A stretch of DNA of 64,000 nucleotides from Sipunculus nudus (taxonomy: Eukaryota; Annelida; Sipuncula; Golfingiida; Sipunculidae): the NCBI GenBank assembly GCA_026874595.1, contig CM049314.1:28721729-28785728 (forward strand), written 5' to 3'. Shown piece after piece: positions 47,724-59,450 of the stretch. A model generated the notes under the pieces. The model worked only from the letters and a program-made list of their open reading frames with translations, was not told the origin of the DNA and searched no databases. Positions within the stretch are counted from its first letter, which is position 1, and every line of letters begins with the position of its first letter. Position numbers and translations under genes: made by a program.

Positions 47724-48934
47724 AGGAAGTGTGAGGGAAGTGTGTGAAGTGAAAGCTGGAATTAAGTGTGTAAGAAAAAAAGGCTGAGGGAAGTGTATGA
47801 AAAAAAGGCTGCGGGAAGTGTGTGAGAAAAAGGCTGCTGGAAGTGTGTGAAGTGGAAGCTGGAATTAAATGTGTGAGAAAAAAAGGCTAAGGGAAGTGTG
47901 TGAGAAAAAGGCTGCGGGAAGTGTGTGAGAAAAAGGCTGCTGGAAGTGTGTGAGAAAAAGGATGCGGGAAGTGTGTGAAAAAAAGGCTGCTGGAAGTGTG
48001 TGAAGTGAAAGCTGAAATTAAGTGCGTGAGAAAAAGGCTGAGGATGTGTGTGAGAAAAAGGCTGCTGAAAGTGTGTGAAGTGGAAGTTGGTATTAAGTGT
48101 GTAAAAAAAGGCTGCGGGAAGTGTGTGAGAAAAAGGCTGCAGGAAGTGTGTGAGAAAAAGGCTGCAGGAAGTGTGTGAGAAAAGGCTGTGGGGAGTGTGT
48201 GAGAAAAAGGCTGCTGGAAGTGTGTGAAGTTGAAGCTGGAATAAAGTGTATGAGAAAAAAAAACTGAGGGAAGTGTGTGAGAAAAAGGCTGCTGGAAGTG
48301 TGTGAAGTGAAAGCTGGAATTAAGTGTGTGAGAAAAAGGCTGTAGGATGTGTTTGAGAAAAAGGCTGTTGAAAGTGCGTGAAGTGGAAGTTGGTATTAAG
48401 TGTGTAAAAAAAGACTGCGGGAAGTGTGTGAGAAAAAGGCTGCAGGAAGTGTGTGAGAAAAAGGCTGCAGGAAGTGTGTGAGAAAAGGCTGTGGGGAGTG
48501 TGTGAGAAAAAGGCTGCTGGAAGTGTGTGAAGTTGAAGCTGGAATTAAGTGTATGAGAAAAAAAAACTGAGGGAAGTGTGTGAGAAAAAGGCTGCGGGAA
48601 GTGTGTGAGAAAAAGGCTGCTGGAAGTGTGTGAAGTGGAAGCTGGGATTAAGTGTGTGAGAAAAAGGCTACGGGAAGTGTGTGAGAAAAAGGCTGCAGGA
48701 TGTGTGTGAGAAAAAGGCTGTAGAGAGTGTGTAAGAAAAGGCTGTGGGGAGTATGTGAGAAAAAGGCTGTGGGATGTGTGCGAGAAAAATGCTGCAGGGA
48801 GTGTGTGAGAGAAAAGCTGAAGGAAGTGTGTGAGAAAAAGACTGCAGGAGGTGTGTGAGAAAAAGGCTGCAGGAAGTGTGTGAGAAAAAGGCTGCAGGAA
48901 GTATGTGAGAAATAGGCTGTGGAAAGTGTGTGAG
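47724..48934. repeat. 25 bp minisatellite with higher-order repeat
   Basis: The unit is about 24-26 bp, consensus AAGTGTGTGAGAAAAAGGCTG plus a variable CGGG/CAGG/CTGG. Variant units with GAAGTGGAAGCTGGAATTAA recur. A larger period is visible: TGGAAGTTGGTATTAAGTGT at 48081 recurs at 48384, about 303 bp on, with the same order of variants. The minus strand stays open for 356 codons (47887-48957) with an SHT...F octad-like period, but this follows from the repeat. Confidence 0.95.
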
Positions 48935-49210
48935 TAAACAAGTGACCCAGGGGTCATGAAGCTTAGCTGACTAGGAAAACATTCACAAAAGGAATTTTAT
49001 CAATGCCAAATTTTGTAGGTGGTATCCCCATTCAACTTAAGCATAGCTCCGGGGATATTGGTAACAGAGACAAAATTCCAGGTTTCCAAGGAAGGTTTTA
49101 TGGACCTCCTGGATGTCAAGTTAGAAGATTCTAGTTGCAATGATTACAATCTCTGCCCTGTTAACAGACAATCTCATCTTTGAAAGTCTCAAGAAAATGC
49201 GTAAAAATTT

Positions 49211-51697
49211 GAAACAAGGGACCCATGGGTCACGGCGCTCAGCTGTTATATATGATAAAAAATATGATTTGGGAAAGAGGCATTTGCTGGTTTTGTGTGG
49301 TAATAAATATAAGCTTTATAATGAGTTGTTGGTGTTTAGCTTATGTATGATTTTGATAGTATTTTTGGAGACAGGGAAGAGGATTGATATAATTTATTTT
49401 ATTAACAAATGGAGTGCTATTGTCACACAGATTTTGACTTGGCCATATAACTAATAAGCAGCACATATAATAAAAGAGTTTAACTATTTATTAAAATTTA
49501 ATAACAAATATTGTGCCAATATAATTTTTATTAAAAATAATAAGAGAATCATATGATTTTTTTAATAAAATATAACTGAACTAATTATTAAAATAATATT
49601 ATAGAATATATGCATTCATGAATACATTTTGAAAGTATTTGCACTGGTATTCAAATACTTTCATTTTTACCTGAATTCCCATTCTTATGCAAGAAATTTT
49701 ATAATGGAGTACATATTCATATCCATATTCATATACATTTGCAAAGTATTTGCACCATGTCTGGTATTTATTCAGTTTTAGCCAAACAATGATGTTGAGA
49801 ATCCAGAATATAAATAAAGGACCCATGGGTCAAGACAAAAGTTTGAAATTTTTGCAAATGCAAAATATGAAAAATATTCTATTGTAATGTTTTATGTTTA
49901 TATAAGCATATGAGAAGCTAAGAGGAAAGGGCCCTCCTACTTGGTTATAGTAAAGTTCTCAATATATGATTGCAAACTAATACTCTGACAAGACTGTCAT
50001 GAAGAAAAACAGTAAAAGTTTTTAGATACTGTGATGCATATGAAAAATTTGCAGATGGACAGGCAAGTGGACAGAATGGACTAATACCTTCGTTTCACTT
50101 TCAAAGGAATAATGCATTTAAGTTTATATAAAAGCCTATTTTTTTAGCATATCCACTTTTTTCATTAATAGTTTTTATCTGATTCATTTTTTTATTTACA
50201 AGTGTTATAAATTTGTAATATAAAAGTGAAAATATAAGTTAAAATATTAGAATTCTAAGTTGCAATCATTATATATCCAGATTGTAGCTCACATTGGGTC
50301 ATATTATGCATACACATATATTTTATAATTTTAAATCAAATGTTTAAACTGAATGTAAAAGGAAATAATGCCACAACATGGCATCTACAAAATTATTCCT
50401 TGAATTCCCATTAAAAAGTTTTGCACATTGGAGTTTTCAGGACAAGCTTAATTTTATTCACCGAAATAAAATAAAAAGGTCCAGTTAATTTGATCAAATA
50501 AAAACATCTTTTCAAATAAAGTATACACACTGTTGGTTGAATGAGGGACAAACAATATCATTATGCTAATTACAATCTCAGCTATAATTAATAACTGGAA
50601 GTAATAGTCAATTTCACACCTGGTGAAGTTTTACTCTTCTGAATTCAAGGATTACTTATCTGATGAACATCCATACTTTCATAGCAATACATCACTTTGT
50701 GGACACAATTAAATGTGCACTTTAATCATTGTAACCCTTATGGTACTATACAAAATCTAAAATGTAGCATGTCCAAGAATAAAATAAAATACAGAAAATT
50801 ATAACATTCATCTAGTTTATGCACCAGCTGGGGGGGGGGGGGTTGAGTGCAGGGCAGAGGAGAAGCCTGCTAGTAGTGGCCAAGTTGGGTCAAGGCAAGC
50901 TGCCTGGGGTGGGTTACATAATGCAAGTGAAGGCTCTACTACTAGGTGGGCCAGAATAAACAACACTTGACATGGTGTATGAAAACTTGAATAAAAGCTA
51001 CTCTTTTCAAACAATTTCTTTGAAATTTCAGATTTTAAAAGATTAAATCCTTATGTATATATGCTGTGAAAATTAAATCAACAGTGCTTACAGGGAAAAA
51101 ACGTGCCACTGCCAAAGTTGGACAAAATTTAAGGTATTAATTTTTTATTTATGCTAATAACTTGAAAAATTTGCAAAATTCAGATCTTATTTTGGGCAAA
51201 CAATTGAATCTTGATTAAATTAAGTTATATTCCTGAAAAAAAAGTCTTCAGCTTCAGCAATTCTCATGTTAAGTGAGCAAATATATTTCCTGATTTTTAA
51301 AAAATTGCATTATATTTGGGCCTATAACTTCAAAATAATACCCAATACTGACATAATATTTGGTATGCGCACAGAAAATGTATGGAAGAATATGAATACT
51401 AAATATGATCAAAAACAGATCAGTGGTTTTGATATTAGGCAGACTTGAAGTGTAACAATTGCTTTTTTATGGAAAACATAGGTTTTTCCTTAATATCTCA
51501 AAAGAACGAAGTTCTAATGACCCAATTTTCGGTATGGTAGGAGATTTTGGGGACATCTAATGGTATGCAAAATGTTGGATTCGTAGGTCCAACGGTTTTA
51601 AAATGTGCCCTGTTAACGGACGGACGGCCGGACGGCAAGACGGACGACGGACAAAGGACCATGACTATAGCTCAGATGACTTATAGTCAGCTGAGCT
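49211..51697 (+). mobile_element. Family A element nested in the composite
   Basis: It starts GAAACAAGGGACCCATGGG and ends TATAGTCAGCTGAGCT. The host unit is broken between GTAAAAATTT and AAAAATCCAGTCGGTG. The intact relative near 52010-52045 reads ATGCATATTTTTTTTAAATC then CAGGTGG, so the empty site can be reconstructed. A second head-like AAATAAAGGACCCATGGGTC lies at 49812 but there is only one tail, suggesting an internal head duplication or an additional truncated insertion. Confidence 0.75.
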
Positions 51698-52099
51698 AAA
51701 AATCCAGTCGGTGCTACCAGTCTGCAGGAACCGATAAAATACTCCATGATGAATGTGCATACAAAGAATCATGGTAATGAATTCATAAGATGGAGGTATT
51801 ATATAAAATGTTTAATTATATCGAATGGTAGGCCTACTTACATACTTACCCTATAGCTTAAAGGATATGGGTAACAGAGACCTTATTTCGGATTTTGAAG
51901 GAGATGATTCATGGACGTTTCTGCATTTGAACTTAGAAGATTCTAAGTTAAATGGTTATGATTTGTACCCTGTTAACAGACGACTGCATCTTTGAAAGTC
52001 TCAAAACATAGAGAAAAATGCATATTTTTTTTAAATCCAGGTGGCACCACCAGTCTGCAGGAACTGATGAAACAGTCCTTAATGAATATGCATGCCAGA

Positions 52100-53025
52100 G
52101 AAAAAGGCTCCCTGTGGTATGGTATTAACTGCAGACAGCCTGATCAAGCTCAACTCAGTGGAGATAGGGCTTGCCCTGGTGATGGGATTGCATAACATCA
52201 TGCCAACAGCCTGGGGAGCTTAGAGAGCTGCACTGAATGACCTACAGTCACCAAAGTGAACTGCTTGACAATGTAAGGGAATACAACAAGAGCCTAAAAA
52301 AATTCAATAACAAGAGTAATTTTGCAGCTTTTATTTTCAAATTTCAGATTTTAACAGATTAAATCCTTATGCGCACATGCTCTGAAAATTAAATCAACAG
52401 AACTCACAGGAAAATAAAACGTGCCGTGGCCAAAGTTGGTAAAAAATTAAAGGAACAAATTTTTATTTTTGATAATATTTTAACAAATTTAAAAGATTTT
52501 GATCTAATTTTGGGTATACAATTTAATTTTGATTATTAAAGTTATATTACTGGAAAAAAGTCCTTAGCTCTAACAAATTTTGTGTTGAGCGATCAAATAT
52601 CTTTCCTGATTTTTTACAAAACACATTATGTTTGAGTCCATAACTTTTTTAAATTATATAATACATACCTTATTTCTGGCATGTATATAGGAACTATTAT
52701 AGAGGAGTATTGATGGCAAATATGAGGGAAAACGGATGAGTGGTTTTGATATTAGGCAGTCCTGAAGTGTGAAAATATGTTTTTAATAAAAATTGAGGTT
52801 TTTCCTCAATATCTCAAAGGAACGAAGTCCTATTGACCCAATTTTCGGCATGGTAGGAGATTTTGGGGACATCTAACTGTATGCCGAATTTCAGATTCGT
52901 AGGTCCAATGGTGTCGAAACGTGCCAGTCTTAAGGACGGACATCCGGACGGCTAGACGGACAGACGGACGGACGACGGACAATGGACCACGACTATAGCT
53001 CAGATGACTTATAGTTAGCTGAGCT
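52100..53025 (+). mobile_element. Family A tail-side copy nested in the composite
   Basis: It carries the distal core (52340-52680, like 1190-1560) and a full tail with GACGGACGGACGACGGAC and AGCTCAGATGACT, ending AGTTAGCTGAGCT. It joins directly to AAAAATTCAGGTGGCACCCG of the host unit at 53026. There is no head; the left junction near 52100 is approximate. Confidence 0.65.
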
Positions 53026-53952
53026 AAAAATTCAGGTGGCACCCGCAGTCTGCAAATACTGACTAAACTCTCCATGATCAATCTCCTTGCAAAATATCAT
53101 GATGATCAATGCATTAGTTGTTCAGATACTAGAGATTTTGTATCAAATGTTCCACTATTTTGAGGGATACTTTGGAGCATGTCAAGAGAGAAGATTCTAG
53201 GTCTAGTTGTTATGATTTTTGTCATTAACAGATGACGTCATCTTTAAAGGTATCAAAAATAGAGAAGAAAATTCGTAAAAAAATGGAAAAAATTCAGATG
53301 GCCCCACCACTCTGCAGAAACTGATAAATAACCATGATTAATATCTATGCAAAGAATCATGGTGATAAATACAATAGTTGTTCAAATACTGGGCTTTTGT
53401 ATCAAATTTTCTATCATTCTGGGGGATATTTCGGAGCCCCATAGCTTGAAGCATATGGGTAACAGCAACCTAATTTCAGGTTTCCAAGGAGACTTTTCAT
53501 GGGCCTCCCTGTAGGTCAAGTGAAAAGATTCTAGGTCAAGTCGTTACGATTTGTGCCTTGTTAACAGATGACCGCATGTTAAGAGGTCTCATAAATAGAG
53601 AACAAAATTTCTGCCACCAGACTGCAGAAACTGATGAAACATTCTATGATCAATATCCATGTAAAGAATCATGGTGATTGATGCGATAGTTGTTCAGATA
53701 CTTGAGCTTTTGTGTCAAATTTTCCATTATTCTGGGGGGTACATCGCGCCCCATTGCCCAAAGAATATGGGTAACAGCTACCTAATTTCAGGTTTCCAAG
53801 GAGATTTTTTATGGACCTCCCAGGATGTCAAGTCAGAAGATTCCAGGCCCAGTGGTCACAAGTTGTGCCTTGTTAACAGACTGACAGACGTTAAGACGGA
53901 CGCCGGAGAAAGGGTGATCGCTTTAGCTCTGATGACTTTCAGTCAGCTGAGC

Positions 53953-54050
53953 AAAAAACTGCACAAAGTGTGTAAGAAAAAGGCTGTGAGAAGTATATGA
54001 GAAAAAGGCTGTGGGAAGTGTGAGAAAAAGGCTGTGGGAAGTGTGTGTGA
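53953..54050. repeat. 25 bp minisatellite, right remnant
   Basis: About four units of the same GTGTGAGAAAAAGGCTGTGGG repeat, split here at its junction with the composite element. Together with 47724-48934 it shows that the element landed inside an existing array. Confidence 0.85.
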
Positions 54051-54436
54051 AGAGGAGGTAGCTCACTGCACAGTGCAGTTGCTCAGCAACCATATGTGGA
54101 AAGCAAGAAGTTTGGCCTTGGGTGAGCCTTGTTTAAGTTACAAGTTATATTAACATCACAGGTTGAAATTTTGGCATTTATTATTTTAACATTTTTAATA
54201 TCTTCTGAAATTTGAATTAATGAAAAGTATATTTCTTTGCAAGGAAGTAAATACTGTTTTCATACTGACCATTGCATGATGTTAAAGCTTATATTTTGGA
54301 CAAGGACAAATATAAAGCATATCTCGATCACATATATTTCCCAGTACCTATAATCCCCGGTTCCATGTTTCCAGGTAGCCGTATGGTCCTTGGTTGCTAT
54401 ACTCCTCACAATTTTATATGATATTATGATGACAAG

Positions 54437-54493
<57 letters not shown>

Positions 54494-55014
54494 ATATATA
54501 TAATAAAGAATGTACATCACATAAAAATGAATCAGTATAATTTAGAAATATGCATTTATGAACTGACAGTATGATTTAAACTACCAGTATTCCCTGCTAT
54601 TATTAATGTGACAACAAAGCGGGTAAAGGGCACTAGAGAACATGGATTCTTGGGCACATAAAAAGCATTAATATAGCAGTCACAGGGGGCAATATTCCAG
54701 TCTAGGGTTCCATTCTGTTGGGTCCAGCTGGCCCTTAATATCCAGCACTGTACTGTCCAGGCCAGTGAACCAGAAGGAAGCCAGTCAGACAACCCAGAGC
54801 ACTTCAGTTCCACCATTCCCATTGGATAAACATTATGTTTATTCCAACACAACATTGAACTTCTTAAAAATATAGGTTAACATGTATATGCAGAAAATAT
54901 TAGCACACTGGAGAGCTGTAATAAGATTTAATATTTCCTTGTAGCAGGTACGTTGCAGTTAGGGTAAAACTTGAACCTCTTGTACAAATACAAATTCAAC
55001 AAAAAAAAATAAAG
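54051..55014. other. Low-copy DNA with AT microsatellite, no gene seen
   Basis: An (AT)n block at 54440-54502 has a small palindromic break (ATATTATATA). A 99-codon minus-strand frame (54556-54855) is not recognised. Confidence 0.4.
54440..54502. repeat. (AT)n microsatellite
   Basis: AT dinucleotides with one phase break near 54482. Confidence 0.9.
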
Positions 55015-55037
55015 ATTATGTTGTAATGATATACAAC

Positions 55038-55043
55038 TTTATT
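55038..55043 (-). terminator. Candidate polyadenylation signal
   Basis: AATAAA on the minus strand, about 1.25 kb after the kinase stop codon. Other AATAAA copies exist in this AT-rich DNA, so it is only a candidate. Confidence 0.25.
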
Positions 55044-55785
55044 TACACAGTATAAAAGTTAAATAATTTTCAGCACTTCATATACAATTCAAATGTATCA
55101 TCAATTATTTACACCTATAATAGATCCTGACTGTCACTGCAAGCTATACAATGTGTGTGGACGTCTTAATATACATAGATTATGCCTGTGTAGTTGTGTG
55201 TTTAAGAGATAAGTGTAATTTAGTACAAGCCGGATATCACATCTTTTCCATCATCCAAAAATAGAAGAACAAGGATGAAACTAATCATTTAATTTTAATG
55301 AAGGTCACAACCACTTTCAGTTCAGAAAATAAATGTTCAATTCAATCACAAAGACTGACATTAGAACAAAAAGTTTCAGTAGAATTCTATCACATTTGAG
55401 CACAATCAGCATTAACTGTGAAATAAAAATTATTTTGAATATATATATATCAAGGTTAGTGATAAGGTGTGAGCATATGAATTTCCACAAATGATATCAT
55501 ACATTAAAAATAAACATCATAAGTCACCTGAACTGAAATAATACGTACCTCGAATAAAAGCAACAACATTACAATTATTTTTTTTAAATATGCAAACATA
55601 CACCTATCATACAACCTCAGGATTAGTAAATCTTTTCTAAGTAAGCAGAACATCATATACAATATTTATTTATCACAATTTATTAAATACTTATACCCCT
55701 GTACTTATATGAACAAAGTATTCTTTCTTTACTTGAACACATTAATGGCTTATTGCACCCTCTGGCTTATAAATAGATAATAAGT

Positions 55786-55788
<3 letters not shown>

Positions 55789-55842
<54 letters not shown>
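55789..55842. repeat. (AT)n microsatellite
   Basis: About 54 bp of TA dinucleotides. Confidence 0.95.
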
Positions 55843-55846
<4 letters not shown>

Positions 55847-56287
55847 ACGAAACATGACCTAATCAAATGAATAGTTTGGGGTACCTAAAGACTTGAAGAA
55901 TAATAATTTTCTGTACATGGCAAAACTCCAAAAGGATGACACATTATACATTATCCTAATATGTATCATGTCTATGTTAATGAAATCTTTTTTCATTAAT
56001 TCTTGCCTGTTTGTTATCAATGTCCTAGATATGATATTTAGTGATCATATTCTTCCTTTCATACATATAAACATATTTTATCACAATTTATAAAATGTTT
56101 TGTTGGTCAAATTTATGTATTTGTACCATGGCTTATCTGAAAATTTACCTCCTTCTGATGTTCGTATTATCAAGGTACTACTGTATATGATGATACACTG
56201 TCAAGTTGAGGCTCTTGAGGTTCTTCAAGGATGGATAAACATGTTTGGAGAAAGAGATGGAGCTGAAGAATCGAAAAGGTCCTTAAA

Positions 56288-56401
56288 TTAAGGCAGTTTT
56301 GGTGCCTCATAAGACCAGCATTCACACATGACCTCATAAACCTCCATGGGACAGTTGTCAGGTTTCTCCAGCCTGCCTCCTCGATCGATCATCTGGACCA
56401 C
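56288..56401 (-). CDS. Tyrosine kinase, last coding exon (C-lobe)
   Basis: This exon encodes the end of a protein tyrosine kinase domain, which transfers phosphate from ATP to tyrosines. The minus strand reads, after an acceptor TTTTTTTCAG at 56402, VVQMIDRGGRLEKPDNCP then MEVYEVMCECWSYEAPKLP and a stop at 56288. GGRLxxPDNCP, the E-V-Y-x-V-M stretch and CW are hallmarks of kinase subdomains X-XI in receptor and cytoplasmic tyrosine kinases. The usual Arg-Pro that follows is Leu-Pro here, and the domain stops about 15-20 residues early. It is therefore either an unusual terminal exon or a decaying one. Earlier exons would lie to the right, probably beyond 64000; none was found in the window. 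The insulin-receptor, ROS and JAK groups all resemble it; I cannot choose. Confidence 0.7.
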   Translation of the reverse strand: MVQMIDRGGRLEKPDNCPMEVYEVMCECWSYEAPKLP

Positions 56402-57059
56402 CTGAAAAAAAGTTGATGATGTTGCATCTGCAGTTGATGAAGACTGTATAGTTGAGTGTAAGTTCTGTTTTATTGGCAAAGCAAATATGGCACACTTGTA
56501 ATGTTATGCTATTTGACAGAGTTATATGGAAAAACTGGGTCACAGTGACCTATTTTTAGGAAAATTATGCTGCTATAGAGCAAACCTAATATATTAATAG
56601 ATTTGCATGCCCAGACATGCATGAAATGGTGTGATCTCAACCATGGTAAAATTCGAAAAGTACTACCAGCTCCAAACATAAGGTCACCAAAAAGTTAATT
56701 GGGAATGGAATCATTTTGTTCTGAATTCTAGCAGGTTTATGCCAAATCTGGTAAAACTCAAGGTGCTATCATGCTATGAAGAAAAACATGGTCTTAAGTC
56801 CACAGTGACATGACACAGCAAGGAATATGACATTGTTGCCAGAGGGCAGGGTGTCTGAAATATAAGCTTTACAACAAAAGCGCACCGAAAGAAGCCCCCC
56901 CCCCCCCCTCCCTTAGGGTGCTTAATTAAATGACATACATTGGATAAAAAGGCCCAGTTGATCTGTGAAACAGATCTAGTATGTCCCCGCCTGATGTGGG
57001 AATATTTAGAAAAAAAGTTGTGAACACATGTATGAAATTTGAGCTGGGTCAATATCACA
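56402..57059. other. Intron-like DNA upstream of the kinase exon
   Basis: Pyrimidine-rich minus-strand sequence leads into the acceptor at 56402. No further exon was recognised. A run of about 13 C lies near 56896. Confidence 0.4.
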
Positions 57060-57470
57060 CAGCCACACTGTGCCTTAAATTCTTTTCGAGTTATTACGTT
57101 AACATAATTTTAGCATTACTGCTGCACTGACCTTGAAAATTGGCCAAGGCCATCCATGTTTGCACTTGTCCTAGCACTTGATAAGATTCATCAATGCTGC
57201 AAGTTTGGTGACTGTACCTCAAATTATTTTCAAGTTATTGCGTTAACATAATTTTAGCATTATCGCCGATGTGACCTTAAAAAATGCATCGAGGTCAGCT
57301 ATGTTTAAATTTGACCTAGTTCTAAATAAGGTGCATCAATGCTGCACGTTTAGTTACTGTATCTAAAAAATATTCTTGAGTTATTGCGTTAATAAATGTG
57401 TGACCGACAGACGGACAGACGGACAGGCGGAAAGACGCTCACCATTACTATGTCTCCTGCCAAAAACGCC
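57060..57470 (+). repeat. Tandem-cored repeat with GACGGACAG tail
   Basis: Two and a third units of about 165 bp share CGAGTTATTACGTTAACATA-type and CATCAATGCTGCA phrases. They end in GACAGACGGACAGACGG and TATGTCTCCTGCC. The end differs from families A to E, so this is a separate family. Confidence 0.6.
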
Positions 57471-57747
57471 TTTTGCAACAGCTGGAGACAAAGATAGTAG
57501 GAAATATTCCAGTAAAGTGAGATATTCATATGAACTATGTAACAAATCTGGTTATTAAATTCAAGCGAATCTGTTAAGATATTCCTGTGTCATAATTACC
57601 AAGAAAAGATGAATTTCACACATACTATATAAACAACCACAAAGGCATGTTAGGATTATATCAATTTACAATCAAGGAGCACTTGATAAACCCTGAACTA
57701 TGACTGCATGATTAGTGACTTGTGGGTAAAAAATGTCTTATAAAATA

Positions 57748-57931
57748 GAGTGTAACCGGTCTGAAAGACCAATTGTCTTAAAAGACCACCCTTCTATTAA
57801 GATCACCCTATGAACTGAAAGCATTCACATTGGAAGTATACAATTGACCTGTCTAATAAGTTCACCTGTAAATAAAGATCACTTTTTGCCAGTCCTAAAG
57901 GGTGGTCTTATTTCATAGGTTGCAGTGTACC
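57748..57931. mobile_element. Small foldback repeat
   Basis: Left AGTGTAACC and AGACCACCCTT are inverted at the right as AAGGGTGGTCT and GGTTGCAGTG. About 185 bp, no coding. Arms are imperfect, so it is an old copy. Confidence 0.5.
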
Positions 57932-58877
57932 CTAATATATTCACATATGAAATTTGTATACCAGATATAAGATTTCATTACATTCCTGCAATACTTCTAC
58001 CAACCAAAAGCATGACTTGGGCTTTTATAAATATCATTTATTTATATTCTTTAAGGAAATAATGTATCGGTGAAACACACCTTCTATTGTAACTTTAGAC
58101 CTTACAGTAAGGAAACGAAATATTAAATGACATGTACAGCATGAACATACTTTACTTTGAAAAAATCAGTCTGTGTCACAGATGTTAATGTGGGTGAGTC
58201 AAATTACCGTATCTTTATTTCCTCAATTCAATACGTGAAGAGGAAATTCAAAATTTGTATAATTCAATAAAAAGCCTCAAAATTTCCAGACTGATAAAAT
58301 TAGATATTCCATTATGTCAAATTGACCCTCTTCCTCTCATAACTGAAAGCAAAAAAAAAAGAATTTTGACCACGGGCAATTGTCATAAAAGTAACTGGGT
58401 TTAATGATACAAAAGATAAGGGTCATGCAAATAAGGGAAATATTTAACTGATCTATGGAGATTGAGCTGAATATGAACTAACTGGCAAGTGGCCATGATG
58501 ATTAAATCATTATTTGTAAAATAAATTAATAAACACATTTTGGGTAGGTCCTTACAAATAAGCCAAAATTTTATGGATTCATAATCATCAGCTTCTACAG
58601 TCCATTACTATTTTTTCCCATAATTATTTTAATGTAAGGAAAAAAGTCAAGATTGGTTTGCATCAATGTCAGAAGAAAAAACAGTTGATTGGGTACATTG
58701 GAAATCTTGTTTTCTATTCAAACCTTATTAAGAGTTTTTCTTAGGAGTTTTTAATTATATCTACCTAGTTGCTTTATTAGACATATGTTGCTGTAATACT
58801 CCCTAAACTGAACCTAACAGGACCCTGTTCGATCTTCTACCCCAGTGGCTGTGTGTATGAATTATCGAAAGAAAAAA
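57932..58877. other. Low-copy AT-rich DNA, no gene seen
   Basis: No exon or repeat end was recognised. Confidence 0.4.
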
Positions 58878-59450
58878 CAAGGCCTACAGGCCTTATGTGA
58901 CCTGCGCAATGAGATATATATCAGGTATAATGCTTCAATGCTGGACCGTTACTTTTCACGTACAAGTGTGACATGTATATATACAATGCAATCACTGAAC
59001 ATTTTGAACCCAAGTACAAGCATCAATTACACAAACATCATTGCTGAAATAATGGCATGGTTGCACATACACAAAAATAATTGTAGGTGGCAACACCAGC
59101 CTTTTTGTACAGGAAAGCCATCAAAGATATATGGACATGCAAAAATTTCAGGCAGATACTTCACACCACTCTTTGGCTATGTGCAAAGATGTATGAAACG
59201 ATTGTAGGTGGTGCTAAAAGGCTTGTATACAACAAAACTATCTGAGATTTATCAACATGTATAATTTCAGGCTGATATGTCAAAGCACTCCTGAGGAATA
59301 AGCATGAGGATACACTGCAAAAATTATTGTAGGTGGTGCCACCTGTCTTGCATATGACAAAGCTATCTGAGAGTGAGATGTATACATAATATGCCCAATT
59401 TCAGGCTGACAAAAGTAAAGCCACTATAGATAGCCTTGAATGGCATGAAA
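58878..59450 (+). mobile_element. Family B element, copy 2
   Basis: The head AACAAGGCCTACAGGCCTT forms a palindrome after AACA and is followed by ATGTGACC. GCTTCAATGCTGGACCGTTA and three tandem units align with 29714-30200. Units carry GTAGGTGGTGCCACC-like sequence and TTTCAGGCTGATA. The copy lacks the TRIM and so approximates its empty site. No tail was found. Confidence 0.7.

Larger units (their letters stand above)
48935..53952 (+). mobile_element. Composite family A element inserted in the minisatellite
   Basis: The head TAAACAAGTGACCCAGGGGTC (48935, palindrome degenerate) is flanked on the left by GTGTGTGAG of the minisatellite. The tail CAGTCAGCTGAGC (to 53952) is followed by AAAAAACTGCAC...GTGTAAGAAAAAGGCTG of the same minisatellite. 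Its own core is made of GATTCTAGG tandem units of about 300 bp with GGTGGCACCACC and CAGTCTGCAGGAACTGATG. At least two other family A sequences (49211-51697 and about 52100-53025) sit inside it. Confidence 0.75.
55015..56287 (-). other. Possible 3' untranslated region of the kinase exon
   Basis: This is non-repetitive AT-rich DNA downstream of the kinase stop on the minus strand, including an (AT)n block at 55789-55842. A minus-strand AATAAA lies at 55038-55043, followed by AT-rich sequence. Extent and use are inference. Confidence 0.3.

Noticed and set aside
47887-48957. 356-codon minus-strand open frame as a protein gene
   Set aside because: It lies entirely in the 25 bp minisatellite and its peptide period follows the DNA unit. 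No domain, splice context or start context was seen.
54556-54855. 99-codon minus-strand frame as a further kinase-gene exon
   Set aside because: No kinase motif. It lies beyond the likely polyadenylation site, and I found no convincing acceptor.
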